Shown one piece after another: positions 41,273 to 49,721 of a DNA stretch of 64,000 nt. This DNA is from Luteolibacter ambystomatis. Its GTDB lineage: Bacteria > Verrucomicrobiota > Verrucomicrobiia > Verrucomicrobiales > Akkermansiaceae. The stretch spans positions 992,001 to 1,056,000 of the forward strand of contig NZ_CP073100.1 in assembly GCF_018137965.1 (NCBI RefSeq). Reading direction: 5' to 3'. Positions within the stretch are counted from its first letter, which is position 1. Each line of letters begins with the position of its first letter. The notes beneath the pieces were generated by a model. That model saw only the letters and a list, made by a program, of their open reading frames with translations, was not told where the DNA came from and did not search any database. A program made the translations under genes and the position numbers.

Positions 41273-42187
41273 ATGCGCTGCTTCTACTCCCAGGATTTCG
41301 AGCTCGCCCTGCCTGCCGGGCACCCGTTTCCGATGGACAAGTTCCGCGTGTCGAAGGACATGCTGCTGGAAGGCGGCATCCTGCGCCCGGAGGAGATCAT
41401 CGACGTGCGGGTGGCGGATTCCCATCTGCTGAAGCTGGCGCACCAGCCTGACTACATCTCGAAGATCCAGTCCGGTTTGCTCGACCGGAAGGAGCAGCTC
41501 CTGCTCGGACTGCCCGCCAGCCCGCAGCTTTATTCGCGCAGCGCCACCGAAGTAGAGGCCACGCGTTTGGCCTGTCATGCCGCGCTCGCGGAGGGCATCG
41601 GCGTCTGCCTTGCCGGCGGAACCCATCATGCCTTCAGCGAACACGGCGAGGGCTATTGCGTTTTCAACGATATCGCCATCGCCATCCGCGACATCCAGGA
41701 CAAGCAGCCGGGCATCCGCATCATGGTGGTGGACACGGATGCGCACCAAGGAAACGGCACCAATGCCATCCTCGGCCATGACCCGCGCGTGTTCACGTAT
41801 TCGATCCACGTCGGCCGCAATTATCCGACGAAAAAAGTGGATGGATCGATGGACGTGGAAACCGTCCGCTACGTGGAAGGGGAGATGTATCTCAAGCAGC
41901 TTTTCACTTCGCTGGCGAACGCGCTCGATGCCTTCTCGCCAGATCTGGTGATCTGGGTGGCGGGTGCGGACAACCATCGCAACGACCGTTTCGGGCAGAT
42001 GCATCTTTCGGTGAAGGATCTCCAGCGCCGCGATGAAGTGCTGCTGCGTGCGTTTCTGAGGAACCGCATCCCGGTGACCGTGCTCTATGGCGGCGGATAC
42101 AACCGTCAGCCGGAGTTCACGGCGAAGCTCCATCGCAACACCGTGGCGACCGCGAAGAAGCTGGCGGCGGAGTATCGGGGGCTGTGA
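41273..42187 (+). CDS. Histone deacetylase-family (AcuC/acetylpolyamine amidohydrolase-like) zinc deacetylase
   Basis: This 304-residue arginase-deacetylase-fold enzyme has the conserved His pair and Asn/Asp in GGTHHAFSEHGEGYCVFND. The zinc ligands are VDTDAHQGNGT (Asp and His) and the Asp in WVAGADNHRNDRFG, and a Tyr/Gly tail is present in VLYGGGYN. All catalytic residues are present. Bacterial members remove acetyl groups from lysines or small amines such as acetylpolyamines; no acetyltransferase or acs gene is adjacent, so the target is unknown. It is divergent from the DUF4190 gene and is followed by REP copy 9. Confidence 0.9.
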   Translation: MRCFYSQDFELALPAGHPFPMDKFRVSKDMLLEGGILRPEEIIDVRVADSHLLKLAHQPDYISKIQSGLLDRKEQLLLGLPASPQLYSRSATEVEATRLACHAALAEGIGVCLAGGTHHAFSEHGEGYCVFNDIAIAIRDIQDKQPGIRIMVVDTDAHQGNGTNAILGHDPRVFTYSIHVGRNYPTKKVDGSMDVETVRYVEGEMYLKQLFTSLANALDAFSPDLVIWVAGADNHRNDRFGQMHLSVKDLQRRDEVLLRAFLRNRIPVTVLYGGGYNRQPEFTAKLHRNTVATAKKLAAEYRGL

Positions 42188-42216
42188 GAATGCTTTGAGG
42201 GTGGAGTGCCTCTGTT

Positions 42217-42357
42217 GTAGCTGAAGTCGTGAGACTTCAGGCGGGGTGGATTTCCGTGAGAGTGGTGACGATTATTTTCCAGAGATCGTCGGAAAGAAAC
42301 TGATATCGCGGAGAGCGGGTGACTCTCCCCAGCCCGAAGTCTCACGACTCCGGCTAC
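42217..42357. repeat. REP palindrome pair, copy 9 (perfect left stem)
   Basis: The left unit is GTAG, arms CTGAAGTC and GACTTCAG (perfect 8 bp) around GTGA, tail GCGGGGTGGATTT. The right unit on the minus strand is GTAG, CCGGAGTC, GTGA, GACTTCGG, GCTGGGGAG. It is the best example of the unit structure and lies between two plus-strand genes. Confidence 0.88.
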
Positions 42358-42484
42358 AGCAGAGTGCTGCTTCTTGGAAGGCGACTGTTAGGTGAGTCAA
42401 AAACGCATGCGATAAGCATTTGATCATCCGCATATCCCGCCGTTCATCACGGCTTAATGATTGCGGTGTTAGGGTGCGTGCAGG

Positions 42485-43072
42485 ATGAAAGCACAACCCC
42501 TTGCCCATGTTGCCAGTCTCCTCCGTGCCGCCGCGTGCGGATCCTTGCTCACCACCATCGCCGCTGCCAACGAGGTGCCGGTGGTGGCACTGACCGGTCC
42601 CACCGATGGAGTCGCACTCCAAGCCGGGACGTATTGCAAGATCACCGCCAATGCCAGCGACCGGGATGGCTCGATCGTCAAGGTCGAGTTCTCCGTGGAT
42701 GGCGTGGTGATCGGTGAAGCCACGCGCGCGCCCTATGAAGTCACCTGGAACAATCCGCGCGCCGGTTCACGGGTGGTGTCCGTGCAGGCCACCGACAACG
42801 AGGGCGCGGTCAGCCGCTGGGACTATGCCATCGTCAGCAGCCAGGCCCGTGCCACCGATCCGCAATGGACCGAGGGACCGCGCAAGGGCTATCAGATGAC
42901 ACTCTATGGGCAGCCGGGCACCAGCTACCAAGTCCAGTATTCGGAAGACATGCGCACGTGGAAGACCATCCGCACCGTGGATGTGAAGCACGACGCCGGC
43001 ATCGTGATCACCGATACCAGCGCCGCCAGCAATGACACGCGCCGCTACTACCGATTCCTCGCGATGAAGTGA
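42485..43072 (+). CDS. Secreted Ig-like domain protein
   Basis: This 195-residue protein has a signal-like N-terminus (LLRAAACGSLLTTIAAANE) and one bacterial Ig-like (Big_9 type) domain: PVVALTGPTDGVALQAGTY, ASDRDGSIVKVEFSVDG, APYEVTWNNP, SVQATDNEGAVS. A second beta-rich region follows (YQVQYSEDMRTWKTIRTVDV) of the kind repeated at the C-terminus of many PVC surface proteins. It is probably a small surface or periplasmic binding protein. There is no operon partner. Confidence 0.72.
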   Translation: MKAQPLAHVASLLRAAACGSLLTTIAAANEVPVVALTGPTDGVALQAGTYCKITANASDRDGSIVKVEFSVDGVVIGEATRAPYEVTWNNPRAGSRVVSVQATDNEGAVSRWDYAIVSSQARATDPQWTEGPRKGYQMTLYGQPGTSYQVQYSEDMRTWKTIRTVDVKHDAGIVITDTSAASNDTRRYYRFLAMK

Positions 43073-43314
43073 ACGCGATTCAGAGGTTCATCCGTGGTTT
43101 GATCCTTTCATTCCGCACTCCGGGATTGATTCAAACCGGAGCCGCCCAAGAGTGGTATTCGATGACGAGGGTGTGGGTAGACGTTTCGGGCGGATACGAC
43201 TGTCCGGCTTTGATCAAACAACGAGGGGAGACATTGCAGGGCGTCAAACGATAATTCGATGATGATCGAACTTTCTGGCACCGGGTGTGACTCGCTCCTT
43301 GCCTCCGTGCGCCG
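43073..43314. other. Intergenic region, no feature identified
   Basis: These 242 bases lie between the Ig-like gene and panE. I found no REP unit, terminator or convincing gene; short open frames here lack homology. Confidence 0.3.
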
Positions 43315-44280
43315 ATGGGCTTTGCTGCCGCGGTGAGCTGGACCTTTGAATCGGTGGCGGTGGTGGGATCGGGAGCGATCGGGTTGTACTACGGCGGTCG
43401 CCTGGCGCAGTCCGGTGCGGATGTGCGTTTCCTGCTGCGCTCGGATTTCGATGCCGTGTCGCGCGATGGCATCCGCTGTGAAAGCGTGCATGGAGATTTC
43501 CACCTGCCGCAGGTCCGGGGTTTCCGCATGCCGGAGGAGATCGGGCCGGTGGACCTGGTGATCGTGTCATGGAAGGCCACGTCAAACGCGCAACTCACCG
43601 AAGTGCTGCCTCCGCTGCTGCATGAGAATACACAGGTGCTTACGCTTCAGAACGGCCTGGGGAACTGTGAGACGATCGCGGAGATCGCCGGAGCGGACCA
43701 TGTGTTGGGCGCATTGTGTTTTGTGTGCCTCAACCGGCTCTCGCCGGGCTTTGTGAGCCACACGGCGGGCGGGAGGATCAGTGTGGGGGAATTCATGCCG
43801 GATGACCGTGGGCGCTCGGCGGAGATTGTCCGCCGTTTCAAAGCGGCCAGCATCCCTGCCGAACTAGGGGAGCCGCTGGAAGAAGCTCAATGGAAAAAGC
43901 TCGTTTGGAACGTTCCTTTCAATGGTCTCGCGGTTGCTGAAGGAGGAGTGACCACGGATGTATTGCTTCAAACTCCCGGCATCGAAGATGAGATCCGCGT
44001 CTTGATGGGGGAGGTCACGGGCACCGCCCGGGCGCTGGGGCTGGATCTTTCCGATGATCTGATCGATTTCAATATCGAGCGCACCCGTCCCATGGGCCCC
44101 TATCGTCCCTCCAGCATGATCGATTTCGTGGAGGGCCGGGAGGTGGAGGTCGGCCCGATCTGGGAGGAACCGCTGCGCCGTGGACAGGCTGCGGGAATCG
44201 CGATGCCGCATTTGGAACGCCTGCTCACCCGCATCCGGAAAAAGATCGTAGAGCGCGACTCGGCGGTCAGCGCGCGATGA
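43315..44280 (+). CDS. panE: 2-dehydropantoate 2-reductase (ketopantoate reductase)
   Basis: This 321-residue NADPH-dependent enzyme of pantothenate/CoA synthesis reduces ketopantoate to pantoate. The N-terminal Rossmann motif is VAVVGSGAIGLYYGGRLAQ. The catalytic Lys is in VIVSWKATSN and the ketopantoate-binding set is in the C-domain (QWKKLVWNVPFNGLAV; MGPYRPSSMIDFVEGREVEV). LTLQNGLGNCE is another hallmark. No panB or panC is nearby. The distal PanE paralogues in some genomes act on other 2-oxo acids, so the assignment is family-level. A strong bidirectional terminator follows. Confidence 0.9.
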   Translation: MGFAAAVSWTFESVAVVGSGAIGLYYGGRLAQSGADVRFLLRSDFDAVSRDGIRCESVHGDFHLPQVRGFRMPEEIGPVDLVIVSWKATSNAQLTEVLPPLLHENTQVLTLQNGLGNCETIAEIAGADHVLGALCFVCLNRLSPGFVSHTAGGRISVGEFMPDDRGRSAEIVRRFKAASIPAELGEPLEEAQWKKLVWNVPFNGLAVAEGGVTTDVLLQTPGIEDEIRVLMGEVTGTARALGLDLSDDLIDFNIERTRPMGPYRPSSMIDFVEGREVEVGPIWEEPLRRGQAAGIAMPHLERLLTRIRKKIVERDSAVSAR

Positions 44281-44316
44281 TCTTATCTTCGCTGGAAGCT
44301 TTCGTTTGAAACTATA

Positions 44317-44350
44317 AAACCCGCCCGGGGAGCGACCCCAGGCGGGTTTT
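44317..44350. terminator. Bidirectional intrinsic terminator between panE and the LysM gene
   Basis: The stem AAAACCCGCC-C-GGGG pairs with CCCC-A-GGCGGGTTTT around loop AGCGA. It gives A-runs and T-runs on both sides, so it can serve the two convergent genes. Confidence 0.9.
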
Positions 44351-44376
44351 CTTAGTCCTTTCCAAAGACTCGGGTG

Positions 44377-45177
44377 CTAAGGCTGGGCGGGAATATAAAG
44401 TTCCGAACCCTTGGCGAGGACCGTGCTGGTACTAAGAGTGAGACCGTTGAGATCGTTGAGGCGTTCCGCCGTGGTGCCATGCTGGGAGGCGAAGCTGCCG
44501 TAGCTGGTTTCATCCTGGATGATGATCGAGCGGATCGTGGGTGGCTTCGCACCGCCGCCGGTGGTTGGAGCCGGGGTTTTGGAGGCTTCCGCGGTGGCTT
44601 CGGGCTTCGGCTGCGGAGCGGCAGGCTTCGGAGCCGGATTGGAGATTGTCTTGGATTCGTTGGAAGCGAGCGTTGGGGCCTCCTTGGCGGGTTTTGATTC
44701 CTGCTTGGCGACTTCCGTCTTCGGCTCCTTGTCCTTGGTATCCTTCTTCGCCACGGCCTTGGATTCCTTCTCCTTGGCATCGGCCTTGGAATTGTCCGGG
44801 CGGTTGGAAGCCGTAGCACTGGAACCAGGAAGCTTCAGGATCTGGCCGGGATGAATGATTGTCTCGCTCTTGATACCGTTGGCCTTGCCGAGGGCGAGGG
44901 TGGAGCAGTTGGTCTTGCGGGCGATCTTCTCAAGGGTGTCACCGGCGCGGACCGTGTAGGTGCCGGATTTGGCGGCAGGTTTTTCGGTCTTCTCGGCGGC
45001 GACCGGCTTGGCGGTTTCCTTGGAGTCTTTCAAACGGCTGTTCTCCTGCTCAAGCTGGCGGATCCGCTGATCCAACTCCAAGCGACGTTCGCGCAGGGTT
45101 TCCAGTTCCGATTTCGAAAATGCAGCCGGTGCTCCGAGCACCAGTGCGAGAGTGGCATACAGCGTGGTCGCCTTCAT
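44377..45177 (-). CDS. LysM-domain peptidoglycan-binding protein with coiled coil
   Basis: This 266-residue exported protein has a signal peptide (TTLYATLALVLGAPAAFSKS), a coiled coil (ETLRERRLELDQRIRQLEQE) and one clear LysM domain (TYTVRAGDTLEKIARKTNCS, IIHPGQILKLPG). A long Lys/Pro/Ala/Glu low-complexity linker leads to a second, degenerate LysM at the end (YGSFASQHGTTAERLNDLNG, GSELYIPAQ). LysM binds N-acetylglucosamine-containing glycans, so a wall-associated role is expected. Its promoter region contains REP copy 10 and is shared divergently with trpS. Confidence 0.85.
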   Translation of the reverse strand: MKATTLYATLALVLGAPAAFSKSELETLRERRLELDQRIRQLEQENSRLKDSKETAKPVAAEKTEKPAAKSGTYTVRAGDTLEKIARKTNCSTLALGKANGIKSETIIHPGQILKLPGSSATASNRPDNSKADAKEKESKAVAKKDTKDKEPKTEVAKQESKPAKEAPTLASNESKTISNPAPKPAAPQPKPEATAEASKTPAPTTGGGAKPPTIRSIIIQDETSYGSFASQHGTTAERLNDLNGLTLSTSTVLAKGSELYIPAQP

Positions 45178-45575
45178 GATTCGAAGTTTTTCAAAAAATC
45201 GGTAAAGCTCAAGAAGAATTTAAGATTTATTAAAGATCGTAGGTTTCAAGCGATCTGTGTAAAGATGGGAAAGGGAGTGTGGCGGACATAAGGAGGCTTG
45301 ATTTGTAAAAGCTGGGGCGTGTGAGCGGGTACGGATCGTACGTTTCAATCTGAGTGGTCGCGTTCGTGAGAACGTGGGCGGGGAAGACTCTCTCCTGCCT
45401 GAGGCTCCCAGTCTCACATCAAGCCTTCCTCCTCACGCACTCATCCCATTCGGTCCATTCGGGAATGATCGTGAATCTTCCCCGCCCACGTTCTCACGAA
45501 CGCGGCTACGAAGATGTGGTCCGGGAAAGGTGCCGGACTTGACCGTTCCGTCACCACGCGTCCATCTTCCGCGCC
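45178..45575. other. Divergent promoter region of the LysM gene and trpS
   Basis: This 398-base region is AT-rich near the LysM start. It contains a small palindrome GTACG-GAT-CGTAC (45,329-45,341) and then REP copy 10. No gene was identified. Confidence 0.5.
45354..45509. repeat. Third-family REP palindrome pair, copy 10, in a divergent promoter region
   Basis: The left unit is GTGG, arms TCGCGTTC and GAACGTGG around GTGA, tail GCGGGGAAGACT. The right unit on the minus strand is GTAG, CCGCGTTC, GTGA, GAACGTGG, GCGGGGAAGA. The GTGA loop, head and tail match the main family while the stem bases are replaced. It is the only copy between divergent genes. Confidence 0.85.
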
Positions 45576-46544
45576 ATGCGAATCCTGACCGGGCTCCAAC
45601 CCAGCGGAAAACTCCATGTCGGCAACTACTTCGGTGCGATGCAGCCGGCGGTGCAGTTGCAGGACAAGGGCGAGGCGTTCTACTTCATCGCCGACTACCA
45701 TGCGATGACCTCGTCGCAGGATCCGGCGGCGCTGCGTGAAAACGTCCGCGAACTGGCGATCGATTTCCTCGCCTGCGGCCTCGATCCGGAGCGCGCGGTG
45801 TTCTTCCGCCAGAGCGCGGTGCCGGAGGTGAACGAGCTGGCGTGGATCCTCTCGACGGTCTGCCCGTTCAGTCTGCTGGAAAAGGGCCACTCGTATAAGG
45901 ACAAGGTGGCGAACGGCATTGCGCCGAACCATGCGCTGTTCGCCTACCCGGTGCTGATGGCGGCGGACATCCTGCTTTACGATTCCAACCAGGTGCCGGT
46001 CGGCAAGGACCAGAAGCAGCACCTGGAGATGACCCGCGATCTGGCGGGGAAGCTCAATGAAACCTATGGGGAGGGGACGGTGGTCGTGCCGGAGCCGATC
46101 ATCCGCGAGGACACCGCGGTAGTCGTCGGCACGGATGGCCGGAAGATGAGCAAGAGCTACCACAACACGCTCCCGATATTCGGCGAGGAGAAGCCTTCCA
46201 AGAAGATCATCATGAAGGACCTCGTCACCGACTCGACTCCGCTGGAGGAGCCGAAGCCGGTGGAGGACTCGACGATTCTCGCGCTTTACAAACTTTTCGC
46301 CAGCGAGGCGGACTACAACCAGATGGTGGCGGACCACCTCAGCGGTGGCTTCGGCTACGGCCATTTCAAGACGCGCCTGGCCGATGCCTACTGGGACTTC
46401 TTCGCGCCGATGCGTGCGCGCCGTGAGGAAATCATCGCCGATCCGGGCTATGTCGATGCCGTGCTGAAGCGCGGTGCCGAGCGCGCCCGCGAGGAGTCAG
46501 CGAAGGTGCTGGCTCGCGTCCGCAAGGCGGTCGGCCTCGTTTGA
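45576..46544 (+). CDS. trpS: Tryptophanyl-tRNA synthetase
   Basis: This 322-residue class I aminoacyl-tRNA synthetase charges tRNA-Trp. The signature HIGH-type motif is in GLQPSGKLHVGNYFGAM and the KMSKS-type loop in VVGTDGRKMSKSYHNT. Other hallmarks are YHAMTSSQDPAALREN, PVLMAADILLYDSNQVPVGK and DQKQHLEMTRDLA. The length is typical. It is probably the first gene of a unit running into the oxidase-assembly cluster, since ctaB begins 70 bases downstream; that gap contains no terminator that I can see. Confidence 0.97.
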   Translation: MRILTGLQPSGKLHVGNYFGAMQPAVQLQDKGEAFYFIADYHAMTSSQDPAALRENVRELAIDFLACGLDPERAVFFRQSAVPEVNELAWILSTVCPFSLLEKGHSYKDKVANGIAPNHALFAYPVLMAADILLYDSNQVPVGKDQKQHLEMTRDLAGKLNETYGEGTVVVPEPIIREDTAVVVGTDGRKMSKSYHNTLPIFGEEKPSKKIIMKDLVTDSTPLEEPKPVEDSTILALYKLFASEADYNQMVADHLSGGFGYGHFKTRLADAYWDFFAPMRARREEIIADPGYVDAVLKRGAERAREESAKVLARVRKAVGLV

Positions 46545-46613
46545 GAGATCCTTATTGCGGGAGCTTGGCGCTTGGCATGCGCCGGGCGGTCCGCATGATC
46601 CGCCCCCGAGACG

Positions 46614-47531
46614 ATGGCCGAAGAAACTCCGGTGCCCCCTGCTGAAGAACCACACGAGCCGCTGCTGCCGGTCCCCGGACTGCGGCAGGATCTGGCCGTG
46701 CTGATGAAGGTGCGGCTGAACGTGTTCGTGCTGATCACGGCATTCTTCGGCTACCTGCTGGCTTCGCGGGGGCACGCTTTCGACTGGATGCGCATGTTGA
46801 ATACGCTGCTGGGCACGGCGGCGGCGGCCTTCGGCTCCGCGGCGTTCAACCAGCTCATGGAGATCGACCTGGATAAGCGGATGCGCCGCACGGCGAATCG
46901 TCCGCTGCCTGCGGATCGCATGGACCCGATGGTGGCGTTCGGCGTCGGCTGGGTGCTTTCCGCCTTTGGTATCCTCCACCTCGCCACACTGGTGAATGGT
47001 CTTGCGGCCACGCTTACGGCAGCGACCATCGCCATCTACGTTTTCGTTTACACCCCGCTGAAGCGTCTCAGCTCCACCAATACGCTGGTGGGGGCGATTC
47101 CCGGAGCCATCCCTCCCGTGATCGGCTGGGTGGGGGCGGGAGGTGCGCTGGATTGGCGGGCGGCCTTCCTGTTCGCGCTGCTGTTCCTATGGCAGCTTCC
47201 GCATTTCGTGGCGATCAACTGGATCTGCCGCGAGGAATACGAGCAGGCGGGTTACAAAATGTGGTCGAATGGGGATGTCAGCGGGAAAAAGAGCGCGCTG
47301 CTGTCCACCATCTTCGCGTTGATGCTGGCGGCGATCTCTTTGATGCCGTGGGTGATGGGTTTCGCGGGCTGGCTGTGGGGCGTCTTCGGCCCGCTGCTGG
47401 CGCTGCTGATGGCGGGGCTGGCGTGGCGCTTCCGGGCGGCCGGGGACCGGGCTTCCGCACGGAAACTGTTCTTTTTCACGTTGATCTACCTGCCTGCGGC
47501 ACTTGGTTTGCTTGCCATCGCTTGGCGCTAG
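46614..47531 (+). CDS. ctaB: Protoheme IX farnesyltransferase (haem O synthase)
   Basis: This 305-residue integral membrane prenyltransferase of the UbiA superfamily adds a farnesyl group to haem B to make haem O for haem-copper oxidases. The two Asp-rich motifs are present: NQLMEIDLDKRMRRTANRPL in the first half, and the YTPLKRLSSTNTLVGAIPGA and FLWQLPHFVAINWICREEYE blocks later. About nine transmembrane helices are visible. It is followed by two SCO-like genes and a DUF420 gene, a coherent cytochrome c oxidase assembly operon, although no oxidase subunit gene lies in this window. Confidence 0.93.
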   Translation: MAEETPVPPAEEPHEPLLPVPGLRQDLAVLMKVRLNVFVLITAFFGYLLASRGHAFDWMRMLNTLLGTAAAAFGSAAFNQLMEIDLDKRMRRTANRPLPADRMDPMVAFGVGWVLSAFGILHLATLVNGLAATLTAATIAIYVFVYTPLKRLSSTNTLVGAIPGAIPPVIGWVGAGGALDWRAAFLFALLFLWQLPHFVAINWICREEYEQAGYKMWSNGDVSGKKSALLSTIFALMLAAISLMPWVMGFAGWLWGVFGPLLALLMAGLAWRFRAAGDRASARKLFFFTLIYLPAALGLLAIAWR

Positions 47532-47549
47532 GTTACGGTCCGCCGCCCG

Positions 47550-48326
47550 ATGCCTGTGGACAACAAGCCTCTCCAGCCCGCCGTTCGTGATCCGAAGGCG
47601 CTCCGCCGCACCGCGATCACGCTGGTCGTCATCATGCTGCTAGGCGGGGTGATGGTTCATATCGCCTACCGCAAGTGGTCGAAGAACCACCAGCAGGACA
47701 ATGAACCGGCGCGTATCTCGCGCATCGTGCCGGGCCGCGAGCTCGACGTGCTGCGGCAGGATGGCACCCGCGGCCGCGTGCCGGATGGCAATGGCAAGGT
47801 CTGGGTGGTGGTGGCGGTTTCCTCTGCCGCCCCGGAAACTTCCGCGATCTCCACCGGCGTGATGAAGCGGCTGGCTGAACATTATGCGGCCAATGACGAT
47901 GTGGTGTTCGTTTCATTGGTGATCGATCCCGGCGCACCGGAGCAGCTCGAGAACCTGTTGAAGGCGGAAAGCGACAAGCTCGGCGCGAAGCTGCCGAAGT
48001 GGACGGTGGCTTCCACGGAACCGCAGACACTGCACAAGTTCATCAAGAACGAGTTCAAGCCCTCGCTCTATCCGCATGAGGAAAACGGCAAGTGGGTGTA
48101 CGATACCTCGATCATCCTGATCGATCGCAACCGCCACATCCGTAATGCGGTCATTCCGCAGAAGCGCGGTGGCGAGCCATATGTGGCCCGTTTCGATTTC
48201 GACCAGGCCGCGGAGTGGGACTCCAAAGGCGTGAAAACCGGCACCGACCGGACCAATGTGCAGGAGCTGGAGAGCGTCCTGCAAAACACCATCGAACAGC
48301 TCCGGGCGGAGCCGCTGAAAGACTGA
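47550..48326 (+). CDS. SCO-like protein lacking the Cys motif
   Basis: This 258-residue protein has one N-terminal transmembrane helix (AITLVVIMLLGGVMVHIAY) and a thioredoxin-like domain with strands VWVVVAVSS and DVVFVSLVIDPGAPEQ, and YDTSIILIDRNRHIRNAVIP. It parallels the next gene and SCO1/SenC, but the position of the redox Cys pair is occupied by SSAAPE. A catalytic copper or thiol role is thus unlikely; it may be a structural partner. Its TGA overlaps the next ATG (TGATG), implying coupling. The family call is by context and layout. Confidence 0.7.
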   Translation: MPVDNKPLQPAVRDPKALRRTAITLVVIMLLGGVMVHIAYRKWSKNHQQDNEPARISRIVPGRELDVLRQDGTRGRVPDGNGKVWVVVAVSSAAPETSAISTGVMKRLAEHYAANDDVVFVSLVIDPGAPEQLENLLKAESDKLGAKLPKWTVASTEPQTLHKFIKNEFKPSLYPHEENGKWVYDTSIILIDRNRHIRNAVIPQKRGGEPYVARFDFDQAAEWDSKGVKTGTDRTNVQELESVLQNTIEQLRAEPLKD

Positions 48327-49054
48327 TGAACTCGAAAGGAAAACTGTTTGCGATCTACGGCACCGTCGCCGTGATCTGCGTGGCGATCATCAGCATCGCC
48401 ATGTGGCTGCGCCCGGGAGTACAGGGCTCGCCGAATACGCTCGTCGTGAATGCGGGCAAGGCGACCGAGGAGAAGTGGCTGCCGATCGAGAAGGACATCG
48501 AAGGCGTCAACCAGCTCGGTGAGAAGGTGAAGCTGTCCGATCTCAAAGGGAAGGTCGTGTTGCTCGCCGAGTTTTTCGCCGTGTGCCCGCACTGCGCCCA
48601 GCGCAATGGCGTGGAGATGAAGGCGATCTACGATGCCTTTGGTTCCAATCCGGATTTCCGCATCGTGTGCATCTCGGTGGATCCGGCCAATGACACGCCG
48701 GAGAAGCTCGAAGGCTATGCCGCGGCCTACGGTGCCGATGCGAAGAACTGGTGGTTCTTCAATGCCGGGGACGAGAAGAAGGTCCATGAGTATCTGGAGC
48801 ATGAGCTGAAGTTCATGGGGATCCGCGAGCGCCGCGATCCGGCGGATATCGAATCGAACGGCCGCTTCGCGCATGACCTCGCATTCCAGCTCGTGGACCG
48901 CGATTGGCAGATCGTTGGCAAGTGGCCGCTGGCCGATGCGCGCTCCGAGGAATCGATGAAGCGTCAGCCGGAACTCTACGAGGAATTGAAGACTCATCTC
49001 TATGGTCGCATCCGCACGGAACTGGCGAAGAAACCGCAGACGGTGGAACGATGA
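48326..49054 (+). CDS. SCO family protein with CPHC motif
   Basis: This 242-residue membrane-anchored (LFAIYGTVAVICVAIISIAM) thioredoxin-fold protein of the SCO1/SenC group is used for copper delivery or Cys reduction in the CuA or haem-copper site assembly. The redox motif is FAVCPHCAQRN (CPHC, thioredoxin-like) rather than the CxxxC of classical SCO. IVCISVDPANDTPEKLEGYA and the His-containing FAHDLAFQLVDRD match the family's later blocks. It starts inside the previous stop and ends with a four-base overlap to the next gene. Confidence 0.85.
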   Translation: MNSKGKLFAIYGTVAVICVAIISIAMWLRPGVQGSPNTLVVNAGKATEEKWLPIEKDIEGVNQLGEKVKLSDLKGKVVLLAEFFAVCPHCAQRNGVEMKAIYDAFGSNPDFRIVCISVDPANDTPEKLEGYAAAYGADAKNWWFFNAGDEKKVHEYLEHELKFMGIRERRDPADIESNGRFAHDLAFQLVDRDWQIVGKWPLADARSEESMKRQPELYEELKTHLYGRIRTELAKKPQTVER

Positions 49055-49620
49055 ACGACGAGCGCAGGCAGTGGCTGTCCCGCACGCCGAATGAGGCGTT
49101 GTCGAAGAAGCTGGGAATCGTGACCTGGGTGCTCACCGCGGTGGTGCTCATCCTGGTGGGGCTGATGCGGCGTCCGGAGTTGCGCATTCCGCTGCCGGAC
49201 GGGTTTTCGTTTTCCTTCCTGCCGCCGGTGCATGCATTGCTGAATACGCTGGTGGCGTTCAGTTTGATCGGGGCCTTGGTGGCGGTGAAGAAGGGGAGGA
49301 TCGGGCTGCACCGGTCCTTCATCTTCGCGGCGATGGGGCTCTCGGTTGTGTTCCTGCTGTGTTATGTGGCGTATCATTTCACCACGGAGGAAACGCGCTA
49401 CGGCGGCACCGGCTGGATGCGCGGGGCGTATTTCTTCCTGCTCATCACCCATATCACGCTGGCGGGCATCAGCCTGCCGTTCATCCTGTTTACTTTCACG
49501 GCGGGGTGGACGAACCGTTTCGCCGCGCACCGTCGACTGGCGAAGTGGGTGTTTCCGTTGTGGCTCTACGTCGCCGTCACCGGCCCGATCTGCTGGCTGA
49601 TGCTCCGGCCGTATTATTGA
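49051..49620 (+). CDS. DUF420 membrane protein (CtaM-like oxidase assembly factor)
   Basis: This 189-residue multi-pass protein has four or five hydrophobic helices (GIVTWVLTAVVLILVGLM, LPPVHALLNTLVAFSLIGAL, FIFAAMGLSVVFLLCYVAYH, FFLLITHITLAGISLPFILF). Conserved His residues occur in VHALLNT, GLHRSF, VAYHFTT, ITHITLAG and AAHRRLAKWVFP. DUF420 proteins include CtaM, required for haem-copper oxidase activity. It completes the ctaB-sco-sco-DUF420 set and overlaps the preceding stop (ATGA). Confidence 0.87.
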   Translation: MNDERRQWLSRTPNEALSKKLGIVTWVLTAVVLILVGLMRRPELRIPLPDGFSFSFLPPVHALLNTLVAFSLIGALVAVKKGRIGLHRSFIFAAMGLSVVFLLCYVAYHFTTEETRYGGTGWMRGAYFFLLITHITLAGISLPFILFTFTAGWTNRFAAHRRLAKWVFPLWLYVAVTGPICWLMLRPYY

Positions 49621-49622
49621 CC

Positions 49623-49653
49623 GGGAGCGGCTGATCGAAAGCAGCCACTCCCA
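49623..49653. terminator. Hairpin after the oxidase-assembly operon
   Basis: GGGAG-C-GGCTG pairs with CAGCC-A-CTCCC around an 8-base loop, 3 bases after the DUF420 stop. There is no T-run, so it is a weak or Rho-assisted terminator candidate. Confidence 0.4.
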
Positions 49654-49721
49654 GTGGGAGCCGGTTAGGAATCAGGCTTGGCGTCTGGGGATTTTCTCCT
49701 GATAGTGCCGCCGTCTCCCGA

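Noticed and set aside
223..42357. Dispersed palindromes as a CRISPR array or IS ends
   Set aside because: Copies are far apart, are inverted pairs rather than direct repeats with spacers, and have no transposase inside except the separate RAYT at the first locus.
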